This document shows, in pieces, positions 33,568 through 45,600 of a stretch of DNA of 64,000 nucleotides (positions are counted from its first letter, which is position 1; every line of letters begins with the position of its first letter). A model generated the notes under the pieces. That model saw nothing but the letters and a program-made list of their open reading frames with translations, had not been told where the DNA came from and made no database searches. The stretch lies in contig MEDY01000116.1 of the NCBI GenBank assembly GCA_001724265.1, positions 1 to 64,000 of the forward strand, read 5' to 3'. The stretch comes from Rhizaria sp. SCN 62-66 (Eukaryota; Rhizaria, unplaced). The position numbers and the translations under genes were made by a program.

Positions 33568-34105
33568 GCAATTGAACCGTTCACTTCAACGAAGCAAACA
33601 ACAAGTGCGAAACGCGACAAAACAATTGCACACCGCTTTATTTTAGAGTGGTGTGTATTTGCGGGTTGGTTTTGAGCTTGTTGCTTTGCGTGTAACTGTC
33701 GAAAACCTATATCTAATATGACTCATCTACAGTCTCTCTGAACAAGACCTCAATTTAAAGACGCTCAATGCGAGCTCTATGATCAAAGAGACTGCTAATG
33801 GTGCGCACATGGCCAGGCCATGCGTCTCTCTTGCTCTCTCTCAGTGAGTAGCCACACAAAACCCGCTTGTTACTATTCTACGAGTTGTCTATTCATTGTT
33901 GCTTGTGACGCGTAACAATCTCTATTACATACAGCACAATAACGTTATCTAACGCCTCTATATTTCCTCAAAACAAACGACACGCGCATGAAAGTACTAT
34001 TAATTTTATTATACTCATCCGAAAAAATAATATCTTTTTAATCACCAGCTCATTGCACTTGGCAAGTGAGTTGTTTAGCTTTGTTTTTTTCCTAACTTGT
34101 TCACT
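33568..34105. other. Convergent intergenic spacer
   Basis: 538 bp between the 3' ends of the mL59/mL64-like gene and the Alg7 gene. It is A+T-rich, with a small pyrimidine-rich patch near 33820-33845. It should contain both poly(A) sites. No gene is seen. Confidence 0.5.
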
Positions 34106-35374
34106 TTACTTGCCGTCATAGAGCCAAACGGGCCCCAGATAGTGTCGCACCACAAACCCAGCCGCGCATGTCACCGCCTGCAGCGCCAGCAGCGCCAGAG
34201 TCAGCTTCTCCTCCGTCACCGGCCCCATAAGCCTCAAAACGAGGTTGATAATAGTGAAGTTATCGTATTCTTTCCCGCTCGCTGTCTTGAACCGGGACGG
34301 CGTGCGAAGTCCAGTCTTGGGGTCAACGGCCGGCAGGCGGTGGCGAGGGCAGGGGACGACCTTAAACAACTGCGGACACGAGTAGAGGAAGTTGGCAATC
34401 TGCGGTAAAAGATATAAAAGCAAAGTCTTAGAGAAGTGGCCTAAAATACCGACAACAGCGAACGTCATGCCAGCGAAATAGCAATACGTGTCACCAGCAA
34501 ACACCTTCGCCGGGAACCAATTGTACTTAAGCAGCGCCAAAGAGACCGCGATAAAGCACAACATGATCATGGCTGAGAACATGTGAGGGTGGGTAACCGG
34601 GGTAGCATCGGCAGGGGCGCCAGAGAGTTCGTATAAATTGGTGGCGAGGATGGCGACGGCAACGACAACGGACTGACCAACCTCTAATCCGTTGATTCCG
34701 GCGTAGATGTTGATTGCATTGGTGCAAAACACCGCCAAAAGGCACATATACAGGTAATAAAAGATGCCGATGTCAACGATTGACCCCTGAGAGAATTTGT
34801 CAACGGTGAACACCATGTTCAGAAGCTTACCAAGCACCGTCGGCGCGTTCGTCGCAGCGTCGTAAAGCAAGGGGCGTGCAAAAACAGGCATGACAAGGGT
34901 GGTGACGCCGGTGTAAGAGCAGAGCAGAGGCAGAGAGGCAGCGGTAGGGAGAACAAGCTTGTAACGCCACGGCAAATCAACAACGTCGTCAACAAAGCCC
35001 AGAAAGATCATGAAGCAGATGCAGAGAATTGCCGCGTTAAACAGCGCCAAGTCAGCGGCGGTTTTCGCGTAAAAGACCTGGAGTCCGATAAGAGCGATGA
35101 CGCAGACGACGCCAGTGACGACTCCCAAAGCGCTCGGGATCTCTTCGTCGGCGTCGGGGCGGCCGGTGCGGCCGAGATCCTTGCCGCGGAGGCCACGGCG
35201 GTGCAGAAAGGGCTGGAAGTGCGGGATGAGGTGCAGGGTAACAAAGAAGGCGGCCATAGCGGCGACGAGAGCCCAGAAGAGGTTTGTTAGGATGGACGTA
35301 TTGCCGACACGAGAACCCAAGATAGCCAGCGGCAACAGACACGCCGAGGCCAGGAGCGCGCGCGAGTCAAGCAT
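34106..35374 (-). CDS. ALG7: UDP-GlcNAc:dolichyl-phosphate GlcNAc-1-phosphotransferase
   Basis: Single exon, 422 residues, close to the usual length (human DPAGT1 408). It makes GlcNAc-PP-dolichol, the first step of the lipid-linked oligosaccharide for N-glycosylation, on the cytosolic face of the ER. It is a multi-span membrane protein with about ten hydrophobic segments. Diagnostic stretches: FVDDVVDLPWRYK (about 125-137) with the Asp-Asp of the polyprenyl-phosphate phosphotransferase fold, NAINIYAGINGLEVGQ (about 217-232), GDTYCYFAGMTFAVVGILGH, LPQIANFLYSCPQLF and PCPRHRLP, the last matching the cytosolic loop that helps bind the sugar nucleotide. No insertion inflates it, in contrast to its neighbours. 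The start is the first ATG and precedes a hydrophobic segment. The promoter lies in the 1.2-kb spacer shared with the fusion gene. Confidence 0.95.
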   Translation of the reverse strand: MLDSRALLASACLLPLAILGSRVGNTSILTNLFWALVAAMAAFFVTLHLIPHFQPFLHRRGLRGKDLGRTGRPDADEEIPSALGVVTGVVCVIALIGLQVFYAKTAADLALFNAAILCICFMIFLGFVDDVVDLPWRYKLVLPTAASLPLLCSYTGVTTLVMPVFARPLLYDAATNAPTVLGKLLNMVFTVDKFSQGSIVDIGIFYYLYMCLLAVFCTNAINIYAGINGLEVGQSVVVAVAILATNLYELSGAPADATPVTHPHMFSAMIMLCFIAVSLALLKYNWFPAKVFAGDTYCYFAGMTFAVVGILGHFSKTLLLYLLPQIANFLYSCPQLFKVVPCPRHRLPAVDPKTGLRTPSRFKTASGKEYDNFTIINLVLRLMGPVTEEKLTLALLALQAVTCAAGFVVRHYLGPVWLYDGK

Positions 35375-36610
35375 GGCTGCTCCAATGAACGCGCGGGGCG
35401 AATGCTATGTAAAGTGTAGTGGATGTGCACGAGCTTGTAGAGGTTGGGAGGCAAACGGGGAGTGGTGTGTGCCAGTATCGGAGGAAAGAGGAGCGAGGAA
35501 GCGGGACTGATTTGACGAAAGATTGGAAGATGAATTAGTGGAGTTAGATGTCAGACTTGTGAAGTGATGCAAATACTACAAAAAAATATGTGCTTGATTT
35601 TACTAGATATAGCTATAAAATCCAGAACAACGGTCTGATGGTGAAGAACGAGACTGCTGATGTGGCTCGAAACCTCGTTCGTCGTGGTCGGTCGGCTGTC
35701 AGGCTTTTTCGGTCCGTCTCAGACCAGATAAAAATCACGTGCCATCGTACTTGAACGATGCATATCTCCGTGAAACAGGAAGATACTCGAACAAAGATGA
35801 ATTATTATTGAGATCGCGTCTGTTTTTATCTCAAAACTGCTTTATTATTTGCATAGACAATAATCTTCATTAGAATATCGTTGTAGATTGATGAAGTAAT
35901 GCTGCTTCGATCACTGCTACGCTGAAAGCTCTCTCTTCGTGATACGCATACAAAAGCATACCAAACCGTTTTGAAAATGTACCTATATTAGTATAGTATG
36001 TCAGAAAGGTGTGCGGTTAGCAACAGCAATTGTTTTAGCAAACTGTCTGTGTTGACGTCAAACGTGCTACATAATGGTCATGACACAGAGATACTTCAAG
36101 TCCATCGAGTGGCATAACAACGTGTTATGCAGGTATACCGATATTATAGTGTTTTTAATATCCTTGTTATGCCTACCTTCCTGTCTCAAGTCTTAGTGTC
36201 TGTGTTTGATAAGGCTTTATGAGTCGGATCCAAGCCAGATCTCACATCGCAGTTTCGTCACAAGCATCGAAATCAGGGAATATATCGCGACTCAGGTCAC
36301 AACTTAGGATTCCCAGCATGCATTGCAAACATTTTTTTAGTTCAAGCTACGATCCAGTCTGAAACTTACATTGAACAAGATCTCATGCCGCTAGATTAAT
36401 CGATATCTTTGATGCTCTCTGCTGAGCTCCGGTCGCAGTCGAGACTCACCACGAATCGAGCCAACTAAGAATAACCCAACGACAGCGACAAATCATCGTC
36501 AAATCCGCACTTAACTTGATATTCCAATATTTAAGTGGGATTTCTATTCGACTGTAAAATAATTTTCCTTTAGCTCACCGTACAACTCCAACACACTGCT
36601 TTCTCCGCAG
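35375..36610. promoter_or_regulatory. Divergent spacer between Alg7 and the desulfurase-thiolase fusion
   Basis: About 1.2 kb of A+T-rich DNA holding both promoters. A G+C-richer patch at about 35630-35760 includes CTTTTTCGGTCCG (35704-35716), a string that recurs in the spacer at 42030-42043. A 37-codon frame in the same patch looks like nothing known. The last 70 bp before ATG 36611 are pyrimidine-rich. I saw no RNA gene. Confidence 0.4.
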
Positions 36611-39600
36611 ATGGCTGAGAGCAAGCCTCCCCTGCCCCCCACCGGCGGCGGCGGACACAGCTCCCTTCCCTCAGGCATCTCTGTCCCCAGTATCGTCTCC
36701 GCCAACGTCAAGTCCTTTCTTCGCACAGACCGTGCCGCGGACTCGCAGGGCCGCACGCGCAACTTCTACGACGATATCCACACTCCCGTCCCTGACGACT
36801 CCGGAGCAAACCTCGACTCGACCGCTCTCCCTTTGAACGCTCTCAACGCCCCCGCTGGCGCTAGCACCGCGAGCGCCAAGGCCGCCGCGGCCCGTGCAGA
36901 TAGCCTTGCCTTGCTGCAGTCGATCTGGCGCGGCGTCATCGGCGCCAACGACGCCGTGGAGACCCCCTTTGGCCCCCGCAAGATCACTTACGCCGACTAC
37001 ACTGCATCAGGCCGCGCGCTGTCGTTCATCGAAGACTACATCCGCCAGGAAGTTCTGCCGCTCTACGCCAATACGCACACGCTGTCTGACGCCACGGGGC
37101 TGCAGACGACGCTTTTCCGCCAGGAAGCACGTGATATCATCAAGCGCGCCGTTCGCGGCTCCATCCATGATACAGTGCTGTTCTGTGGCTCTGGCGCGAC
37201 TGCGTGCGTGGACACGGCTGTCCGGCTGCTGCAGCTGCGCGAGATGGCTGACGCAGCAAAGCGGGAACACACGGCGCTACCCGTGGTACTCGTGGGTCCC
37301 TACGAGCACCACTCGAACTTGTTGCCGTGGCGTGAATCAGGCGCCATCGTCATCACGATCCCCGAGACGCCCGCCCCTCACACTGCGCCCAACAACGCCA
37401 CGGCCGCTGCGCTTCACGCGGCGCAGAACAGCACTGATAACAACAGTATGCAGTGTATTGGGGCACTGTGTCGTAGCGCCGCCGGCCTCGTCACGTTTCC
37501 CCCCTCAGATAACACAAACGCAACCTCAGACACTGTTTCTGCGAGTGCGATGGGTGCGTCCACAGTCCAGAGGCAGGGGGCCGGCGGTGGCCTAGACCGC
37601 GCCGCTCTGGAAGCCGCACTCGCCGCCGCCGCGGCCGCCGGCGCTCCTTTGATCGTGGGTTCGTTCTCAGCGGCGTCCAACGTCACCGGCGCGCTGGAAG
37701 ACACCGTCGCCGTGACTGCGATGCTGAAGCGGTACGGCGCGCTGTCATGCTGGGACTACGCCGGCGCGGGGCCCTATGTGCCGATCGACATGAACCCTGA
37801 TAACAACGACGCTTTGCGCAAGGATCTCGTGTTTCTGTCCCCGCATAAGCTCGTGGGTGGTGTGTCCACGCCCGGTGTGCTGGTGGCCGCGAAAGGATTA
37901 CTTGCGCGCCGCGCCGTGCCCGTGCGTCCGGGTGGCGGAACCGTGCTGTGGGTCGGTACACGTGGCCATGAGTACCTCGCCAACCTCGAAGAGAAAGAAG
38001 AAGGCGGTACACCTGAGATCGTGGGTGCGATCCGCGCCGGACTCGTGTTCCAGCTCAAGCAGGCTGTAGGGCCCACGATGCTTGCGCGGCGTGAGAAGGC
38101 GCTTGCTGCATTGGCGCACAGGGCGTGGCGTACGCACCCGCACATCTTACTCTTGGGCAACACCAATACTCCGCTGGTCACAGGTTCCAACGCTCAGTTG
38201 ACGACTGAGGCGCCCGCGAGGCTGCCTATTCTGTCCTTCGCTGTGCGGTATGCACCGGATCCTTCGCTGTTGTTGCACCACAACTTCGTTGCGGCCCTAC
38301 TGAACGACCTCTTCGGCATCCAGGTACGCGTACACGACTTTCACTAAACAAAGCTATAAGCTGCATATGTCAACCAACTAAGAAAATAATGTCATGTTTA
38401 TATTTATATTAGCAATTACGAAATTGAATTAAATTAATTTGTCTCATCCCAAAAGTCTCATATCTATGTCTCCATATCTAACAAATCGTACATTTTCTGT
38501 CTTACTCTTATTAGGCTCGTGCTGGCTGCGCCTGCGCTGGTCCTTACGTCCAGTCTCTGATGGGCATCTCGACCGCTACTGGCGACGCCTTCTTGTCCGC
38601 CATTTTAGAGAAGCAAGAGGTTGTTCGCCCCGGCATGGTCCGCGTTTCACTGTCATACTTCGCCCCGCGCGCTGAGGCGGCTTACATTCTCCGCGCAGTG
38701 CGCTGGGTGGCATCTCGCGGCTGGCTGCTGCTGCCTCTGTACGCTGCCGTCACGGCTTCGGGTGAGTTCCGCCACCGTGCGCGTCTGACCAAGACGCCTG
38801 AGAGGCGGTGGCTGGGGTCGATCTCGTACAAGGGCGGGGCGATGACGTATGAGTCACGCCGGGCGGTACTCGCGGCCACGAGTACCGAGAATGCCACCGC
38901 GGAACACGTGAGTAGCAGCGCGACTGCGGGACTCGCGAGTACCGTGCCGACCGCAGTACCCGTGCCAGTGGGTGCCTCCGTCCCGGCCCCTCTGACCCCC
39001 GCCGCAGCCGCCGCCCTCTTCGCCTCCTACGAAGCCGCCGCCGACGCCCTCGTCGACCGTGTGGTCCGCGGTGACTTGGCCCCCGGGGCGCCGGGTCCGT
39101 CTCTGGGGGCGACACTCACGGCCACGGCCCGGTCGCTCCGGTGGTTTGCCTTCCCCGATGAAGCCGCTGAAGACGTGCGCACTTACATTCGGGCTAACTC
39201 TAACTCTAACAACAACGCCAATGCGAGTGTTAATCGTCAGGCTGCTGCGGAAGTATGGCCGTGGGCCGCGAATGCGGCGCCTCAGCCTGTTGCCGTCGCC
39301 TGCCCTTCTGTCAGCTATAACTATCACATTGCTAGAGCTAGCACCACGAGTTCTGCTTTCGCGACTACTGGCGAGAGCACCAGTGACGCCGACTACGAGT
39401 ACGACTGCGACATTGCCAGTGACTCCACCGCGAGCGACTTCACCGCTGACGCCGCCGCCGCCGTTGCCGCCGTCGCCGCTGCCTCTGAGCTGCCTAGCCG
39501 TTGGTTAGGCCGCGTACAGCTTGCAGTGGCGCCCCAGCGTGCGTACCGCGCCGGTACACAGTGTATCGACGCCGCGGCTCTCCCCGCATGCGTACGCGTA

Positions 39601-41632
39601 CACGCGGTCACGAGTACTAGCAATAACAACACCACGGGTTCGAGCGCGATTAACATTGAGGCTGAGGCCAAGGCAGCTGGCGCTAACTCTCCACGCTCCA
39701 GCTCTAGTAGCTCTAGCTCTATGAGCCCTAGCTCTGGTTCTAGTGTCAATCCCCCTGCTGCAACTGACCTCGCATCGCCTCCGTCCACTGATTCTGCGTC
39801 TGCGACGACGCCCAGTGTAACGGCCGCGAAGGAAACCACTGCGACTGGAACTGCAGTTGCGACGAATTCGACTGCGGCTGCGGCTGCTGTCAATGAGCGT
39901 GCCAAGGGTGTGGCTTACAACAAGGGCCTTGATCTTGAGGCTGAGAGGCACCGCCTACCGATTCAGAAGTACACTGCTCTGTCCGACACCACGTGTCAGA
40001 ACTGCTTCCACGAGCACCGCTCCGTCCCCAACAGCAGCAACACCACCAACGCAGATAATAACAACACCAACAGCAGCAGCAAGCAAGGTGGCAAGAACGC
40101 TGAGAACCCCGATGCCTCGTCATCATCCTCATCGACCCCTGCGAATGCGAGTTTCTCTCGCGAATGCGTCACTTGCGAGTGCGTCTCCTACGTCCCACGC
40201 TCCTCCGCGCTCGCCGCCACCGACGGCCCCACACTGCACCGCGCCACGCTCCGTCTCGCGCGCACGGTGCTCCACGCAGTCCGCGAGTTCGACATGCTCC
40301 GCGAAGGGGACCGCATTCTCGTCGGTGTCTCGGGCGGCAAAGACTCGCTCGCGCTGCTGCACCTGCTGCTCTACACACAACGCCGCAGCAAGGTCCGCTT
40401 CCACATCGGCGCAGCGACGGTTGACCCGCAGACCCCGGAGTACGACCCCTCACTTCTGAAGCGGTATTTCGCGGCACTCGGGGTGCCGTATCATTACTCC
40501 GCCGTCCCCGTGATGTCCATCGCGAAGAAACAGCTTGAACGCAACCCGAAGATCTCGATCTGCGCCTTCTGCTCTCGCATGCGGCGCGGTATCCTCTATT
40601 CTACATGCCGTACGTTCGGCTATAACGTGCTTGCTTTGGGCCAGCATATGGACGATTTGGCCGAGAGCTTCGTGATGAATGCGTTCCACAACGGCGCTGC
40701 ACGGACCATGAAGCCCCACTACTCGTGCCAGGTACGCCGCTCCGACAGAACAAAAACAAATATATACTCTGATAATCAAGCATTAGTGTGAATATATTTC
40801 ACAAGCCAATATTGAAGTTGTATGAAATCGTACACCTTAATTTTACATCTCTAAATGAACATCTTCCCTTCGATATATCGAATTCCTTCTCTTCTTCTTT
40901 TTTTTTGTACGACGTTTGTCGTACTTCTTAGGGTGGTGATTTGCGCATCATCCGTCCCCTGTGCTTCATCCGCGAGTGGCAGCTCCGCGAGTTCGCCAAG
41001 GCCATGGGTCTGCCAGTCATCAGCGAGAACTGCCCTGCCTGCTTCGAGGCCCCCAAGGAGCGTCAGCGCGTGAAGCTGATGCTCGCCGCGCAGGAAGCTG
41101 TGCACCCAGCGTTATTCAACTCGCTACAAATCGCGCTGATGCCGATGCTGCGCGCCACGTCGCTCGGCGTGACGATCAGCGACGAGCAGCTGTTTAAGGA
41201 TATGAAGATTTCGTTTGGCGCGCTCAAGGACGGGGACGGCGACGACGACGGCGGTGACGGCAACGGCAACGACAAAGGCAACGGCAACAACAGCACTAGC
41301 AGTTCGACCGACGCCGCCGCCAACACCGAGACAGCAACCGGCTCTAGCTCTAGCTCTGGCGCTGGCGCTGGGAAGGAGGCTGTGGCTGCGAATGGTGTTG
41401 CTGTGCATACAAACAGCAATGTCGGCCAGGCTCAGGGTCAGCCGAAGGAGCGGAAGCCTAAGGGACCGCGGCCGAACAAGACGCCGAAGCAGAAGCCAGC
41501 CGGCCATAGTACCGAGCCGGGGGCAGCAGGCGAGCAGAAGAGGTTTGTGGCCGAGACGGAGACGTTTGGCGTTGCGCCTGCTGCTATGCTTGCTGCTGCT
41601 GCTGTTGCCAATAGCAATGCTACTGCTACTGC

Positions 41633-41663
<31 letters not shown>

Positions 41664-41735
41664 TCTGCTTCTACTAGCAACGCCACGGTGACTGCTAAGG
41701 AAGACGAGGATGAGACTCAGGTGCTGATTGTGTGA
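36611..41735 (+). CDS. Cysteine desulfurase-like enzyme fused to TtcA-like PP-loop tRNA thiolase (3 exons)
   Basis: Exons 36611-38323, 38515-40731 and 40932-41735, both introns phase 0 with GTACGC donors, give 1,577 residues. Residues about 85-690 are a class V PLP-dependent enzyme: FCGSGATACVDTAVRLLQ, GPYEHHSNLLPW, WDYAGAGPYVPIDM, LSPHKLVGGVSTPG with the predicted PLP-binding Lys413, and ARAGCACAGPY with Cys576/Cys578 at the site of the persulfide-carrying Cys of SufS-type desulfurases. After a low-complexity linker come CxxC pairs at 1065/1068 and 1122/1125 (possible zinc site). A TtcA-like ATPase follows: VGVSGGKDSLALLHLL (PP-loop 1177-1182), ICAFCSRMRRGILY (Cys1254/1257), LALGQHMDDLAESFVMNAFH and NCPAC (Cys1344/1347). 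The four last cysteines match those that hold the [4Fe-4S] cluster in bacterial TtcA, which makes 2-thiocytidine-32 in tRNA. Inference: one chain both extracts sulfur from cysteine and inserts it into tRNA. The substrate base is not certain. The last 190 residues are Gly/Asn/Ala-rich. Both modules are clear; the linkage rests on two splice sites with good signals. Confidence 0.88.
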
Positions 41736-42603
41736 GCGACGAAGCAATGCTAACTTGCCATTGTGCTTATATAATGCTTAGAACAGGATATTGTGTTGGG
41801 TTTAACTTGCTAATGAACAAAAGTATAAGCTCCTCGTGTCGACTTGAAGCGACGGTGGAACGACTAAATATGGAATTTTATCAAGTATAAAGACCATATA
41901 TGAACTGTAGATACATTAACTATTAATAAACACGTATGAAATTATAAATAGTAAGTCAGTATCGCAACTGCTGTTTATTTAGAGGGGTATCGACAGGCAA
42001 ATCACTCTGCGTGAACCATAAATGACTTGCTTTTTTCGGTCCGCGGCGAGTCAGCCGGCCACGAAGTGAGAAGTTCGATGGGGATCTGACGATTGATAGT
42101 CACCTTGTCCCAAGGGTCCACACGGCCGATGTGTCGCGCTGATTTTGAGTGTATGGAGGTTGCGCGCGTGTGGTGCATTTGCTACACGTAGAAGATTTTC
42201 TGGAAACGCGATATGAGGCTGACATCCGTGCTTGTGAAGAGCGCCCTTGAGAGGGGCCGATCGGATGCTTCAGCCACAGCGTCCACTTTGAAAATTTCAC
42301 ATTTTCCCAACACCCCAGCGAGATTTCTTTACTAGCATACCGAAGATGTCTACGTACCACGTTGGACCTACCGCTTTCACCCTGCTCTGACGCTTTTTTG
42401 TCCTCATATCTGTCCCATTTGTTGTTGCCGCCCCTGTGCCTTTGCTTGCCCGCTCCATCCCTCGTCCAGACTCCCCCTTTCTTTCCCCTTCTCCCACCAG
42501 AAGGGATCGTCACTGTCAGCAGCCTTGTCTGCGCACCTTTCGTCTTCTTTCCTCCTGTTTCTCTCTTTTCGCGACGCTCGTTGCGCGATTTCCAGGGACG
42601 GAT
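41736..42603. other. Tandem intergenic spacer
   Basis: 868 bp between the fusion gene and the PP2A B''-type gene, both rightward. The first 300 bp are A+T-rich (3' end of the fusion gene). CTTTTTTCGGTCCG lies at 42030-42043. The last 250 bp are pyrimidine-rich on the plus strand and remain open in frame with the downstream gene from 42436, but composition changes at ATG 42604, which I took as the start. Confidence 0.45.
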
Positions 42604-45600
42604 ATGTCCCTCCACGCGCCCTCACAGGCCCACACTCCAGCTCCAGGCGCCTCCAACGCCTCAGCAGCAGCAGCTTCCTCGTCCTCCCTCCCTGTCTCCG
42701 CCGCCGGCTCCCCCGCCATCGGCGCTGCCACGGCGGCCTCCACGCGCCCCTTGGTCGAGCTGTTCCTGCAGTTTTTGTCCTCTGACGCTGCTGATGCTGC
42801 CCTGTCCACCGCGCTCGCAGCCGCCACGTCCACCGCCGCTTCCTCCACCGTCGCCTCCAGCTCTGGCTCAAGCGCAACGCTCTCGCTCCCGTCCTCGTCC
42901 CGCCCCGACTCAACCGACCCCGAGTACTCGTACTCCTCGGCGAATGGGAGTGGCGGGCTTCTGTTGACTGGGGATGACGACCCCGACAGTGCACGTTCGG
43001 TCGCACTTGCACTGTCCCTCGCTTCAGCCGTCGGCGTCTCGCCCCGGCTCGCGCGCGCTGCGTCGCATGCGGTACTCGCGGTTGCGGGCACTAGCGCCGC
43101 CGCGCTCGCTGCTGAGGCCGCTAACCCGGAAGCCGACTCTGTGTCAGCCCAGTCTGCCTCAAGCTCAGCCTCAGCCTCTGCTTCTACGACTGTGTCCTCG
43201 TCGTCGTCGTCGTCGTCGTTGGCTGGGGATGCTGACGGCGACGCGTTGGCCATGGAGCTCGACCTCAACCTCAACTTAGACTCGAACAACGGCAACAACA
43301 ATGCGGCCCTAGCTCGCGGCTCTGCAGTCAATCCTGAAGCCAGCTCAGATATTCCCGCCAATAACAACGGGGATGAGACCGGCGGCGCTCGCGACGCTGC
43401 CAACCTCACCCTCTCTGTTGCTCACACTGCAACTGCGGCGGCTTATGACGCTCTAAGGGCCGACACCCCCTTACCCGCCCCCGCCACCACAGACACCCTT
43501 CTCCACGGCCACGGTCCTAGCCACATCAGCAGCAGCAGCAGCAGCGCTGCCATCGACTCCCACGAAGCCGACGCTCTCCGCCTCAACACCACCGCGCGCA
43601 CGCATCCTGACGCTGAAGCTGCCTCCGCCGCCGCCGCCGCCGCCGCTGCTGCTGCTGCTGCTGCCGCGGGGACTGCGGCAACTGGGACTGCTGGCGCTGG
43701 AGCGGCGGGGACTGTTCTCCCGCCCGCGCCCGGCGCGGCGCTGGCAGCTTCCGTCGCGCCCCTCAAGCGCTTGGCGCCCTGGCACGTCCGCAAGCTCGCC
43801 GCCGCCACCTTCGGCCCCCCCGCGCCCGCGGGGGCCGGGGGGGCGGCCGCGGCTGCTGCGGCCGCGGCTGCCGCTGCGAACGCTGGCGAGGGCGGGGAGG
43901 CGCATGAGAACAGTCCTGAGGAGGCGGCCGCCGCGGCGGCTGCCAGCGCGAGCGCCACCACCACTGCCCCCGCGGCCGCCGCGGCTGCCGCGAGCGCCGC
44001 CGCCGGTGCGGACGCTACCGCTGCGCTCTCGGCGGCAGCCGCGGCCACGGCCGCGGAAGTGTCTCGGCGCGTCTCGGTCGTTCAGGTTCGTACCGATTAC
44101 CAGTTCCTAAAAACAAAGATTTGAATGCACATATGAACTCCAAACCTACGCGGTTTCTGCAATGTTAGAAATAATGTGTATTTGTATCTCTTATGTATTT
44201 TTGTATTTATGCGCTCACATCTATCCCTGTTTTCGTATTCTTACTTCAACTAGGCCGCGTGGCGTGTGCACCAACGCCGCCAGCAACGACTGCTGCGGCG
44301 ACAGGCCACCCAGGCGCGCCGCGCCGCGCGCGCCGCCCGCCGCCGCGCCCGCGCGGACCGCGCCGCGCGCCACGAAGAGCGCCTGCGCCGCGCCGCCGCG
44401 GGAGAGCCGCACCCGCGTGAAGGGGACGGTGACGCCGGGGCGAGCGAGGCCGAGGACGCGGCGGCGGCGGCAGCCGAGAGCGCTGACGAGGCGGCGGATG
44501 ACGCGGCGTCCGAGGCCGACGCCGCCGCGGCTGCGCTGCGCGGGAGTAACGGCGAGCAGAACAACGGCGGCGACAACGGGGACGGGGGGGACAACGGCGA
44601 CGACGACGATGATGACGACGACGATGATCCGGCCGCCGCTGCCGCCGCTACCGGCGGCGACGGCGACTCCGCTGCCACAGCTTCTGGCGAGGCGGCGGCG
44701 GCGGCGGCAGCCAGCATTCGCGACATCGGTCTCCCCGTAGAAGGATTGCTCCCCATCACGACGGAAGTCTTCTTGCTGCCGCCCTACGTTAACCGCACAC
44801 TCTTCGACAAGCTTCTGCTGTTCCAGGCGCTCTGGGGCACGCATCCGCCGGCCAACAGCACCAACATCGCCACCAATGGCGACGGCGCGGCCGTAACCCT
44901 CGTGTCCCACGCCACGATCACGCGGTACTATCGGCAGACGTGCTCCGAGCTCGACCCTGCAGCGCGTTTATTCTTGCTCCTGCTGCCGACGCCACCGCCG
45001 ACGGACGCGCACCTGCGTCCGATCCCGCGCGCCGTGCTCGACACGCACCTCCTCGCCGGCGGCGCGCCGCAGCCGGCCCCCCCGCTCGGCACGCAGGCGA
45101 CGGCGGCGCGCGCCGCGCAGGCCGAGGCCGAGGCGGCGGCGGGCGCGGCGGCCGTAGACGCCGAGGCTCTCGTCGCGGCGGCCGCGCGCGCTGAGGCGGG
45201 GGCGCATGGGGCCGCGGCGGGCAGCGGGGACGCGGGGCCGCTCGGACCGGGACTGCCGGCTGGGACGGACGAGGCCGCGGCGTTGTTGCAGCCGGTGACC
45301 CTTGCCACGCCGAACCTCAACGCCGGGGCCGCCGGAGACGACGACGCTGAGGCCGCGGCGGATATGGAGGAAGGCGTACCCATGGTCATCGGTGCCGACG
45401 GGGAGCTCGCCCCCGCGCCGCTCGACTCGAAGTACCTGTTGCGGACGTATCTCACGCGTAGCGACCTCCGGCCGCTGCTGCTGGAGATTCTGGCAACGCA
45501 TCCGGGGCTTGACTTCCTCTCTACGTCGCCCGACTTTCAGGTACGACATATCGCTATTATCCTCAAATTTTCTGTTTAATTGTTCCTCTAACTCAATTAA

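Noticed and set aside
35638-35752. Possible snoRNA or 37-codon peptide in the Alg7/fusion spacer
   Set aside because: TGATG and CTGA strings are present but lack the spacing and terminal stem of a C/D box RNA, and the peptide has no support.
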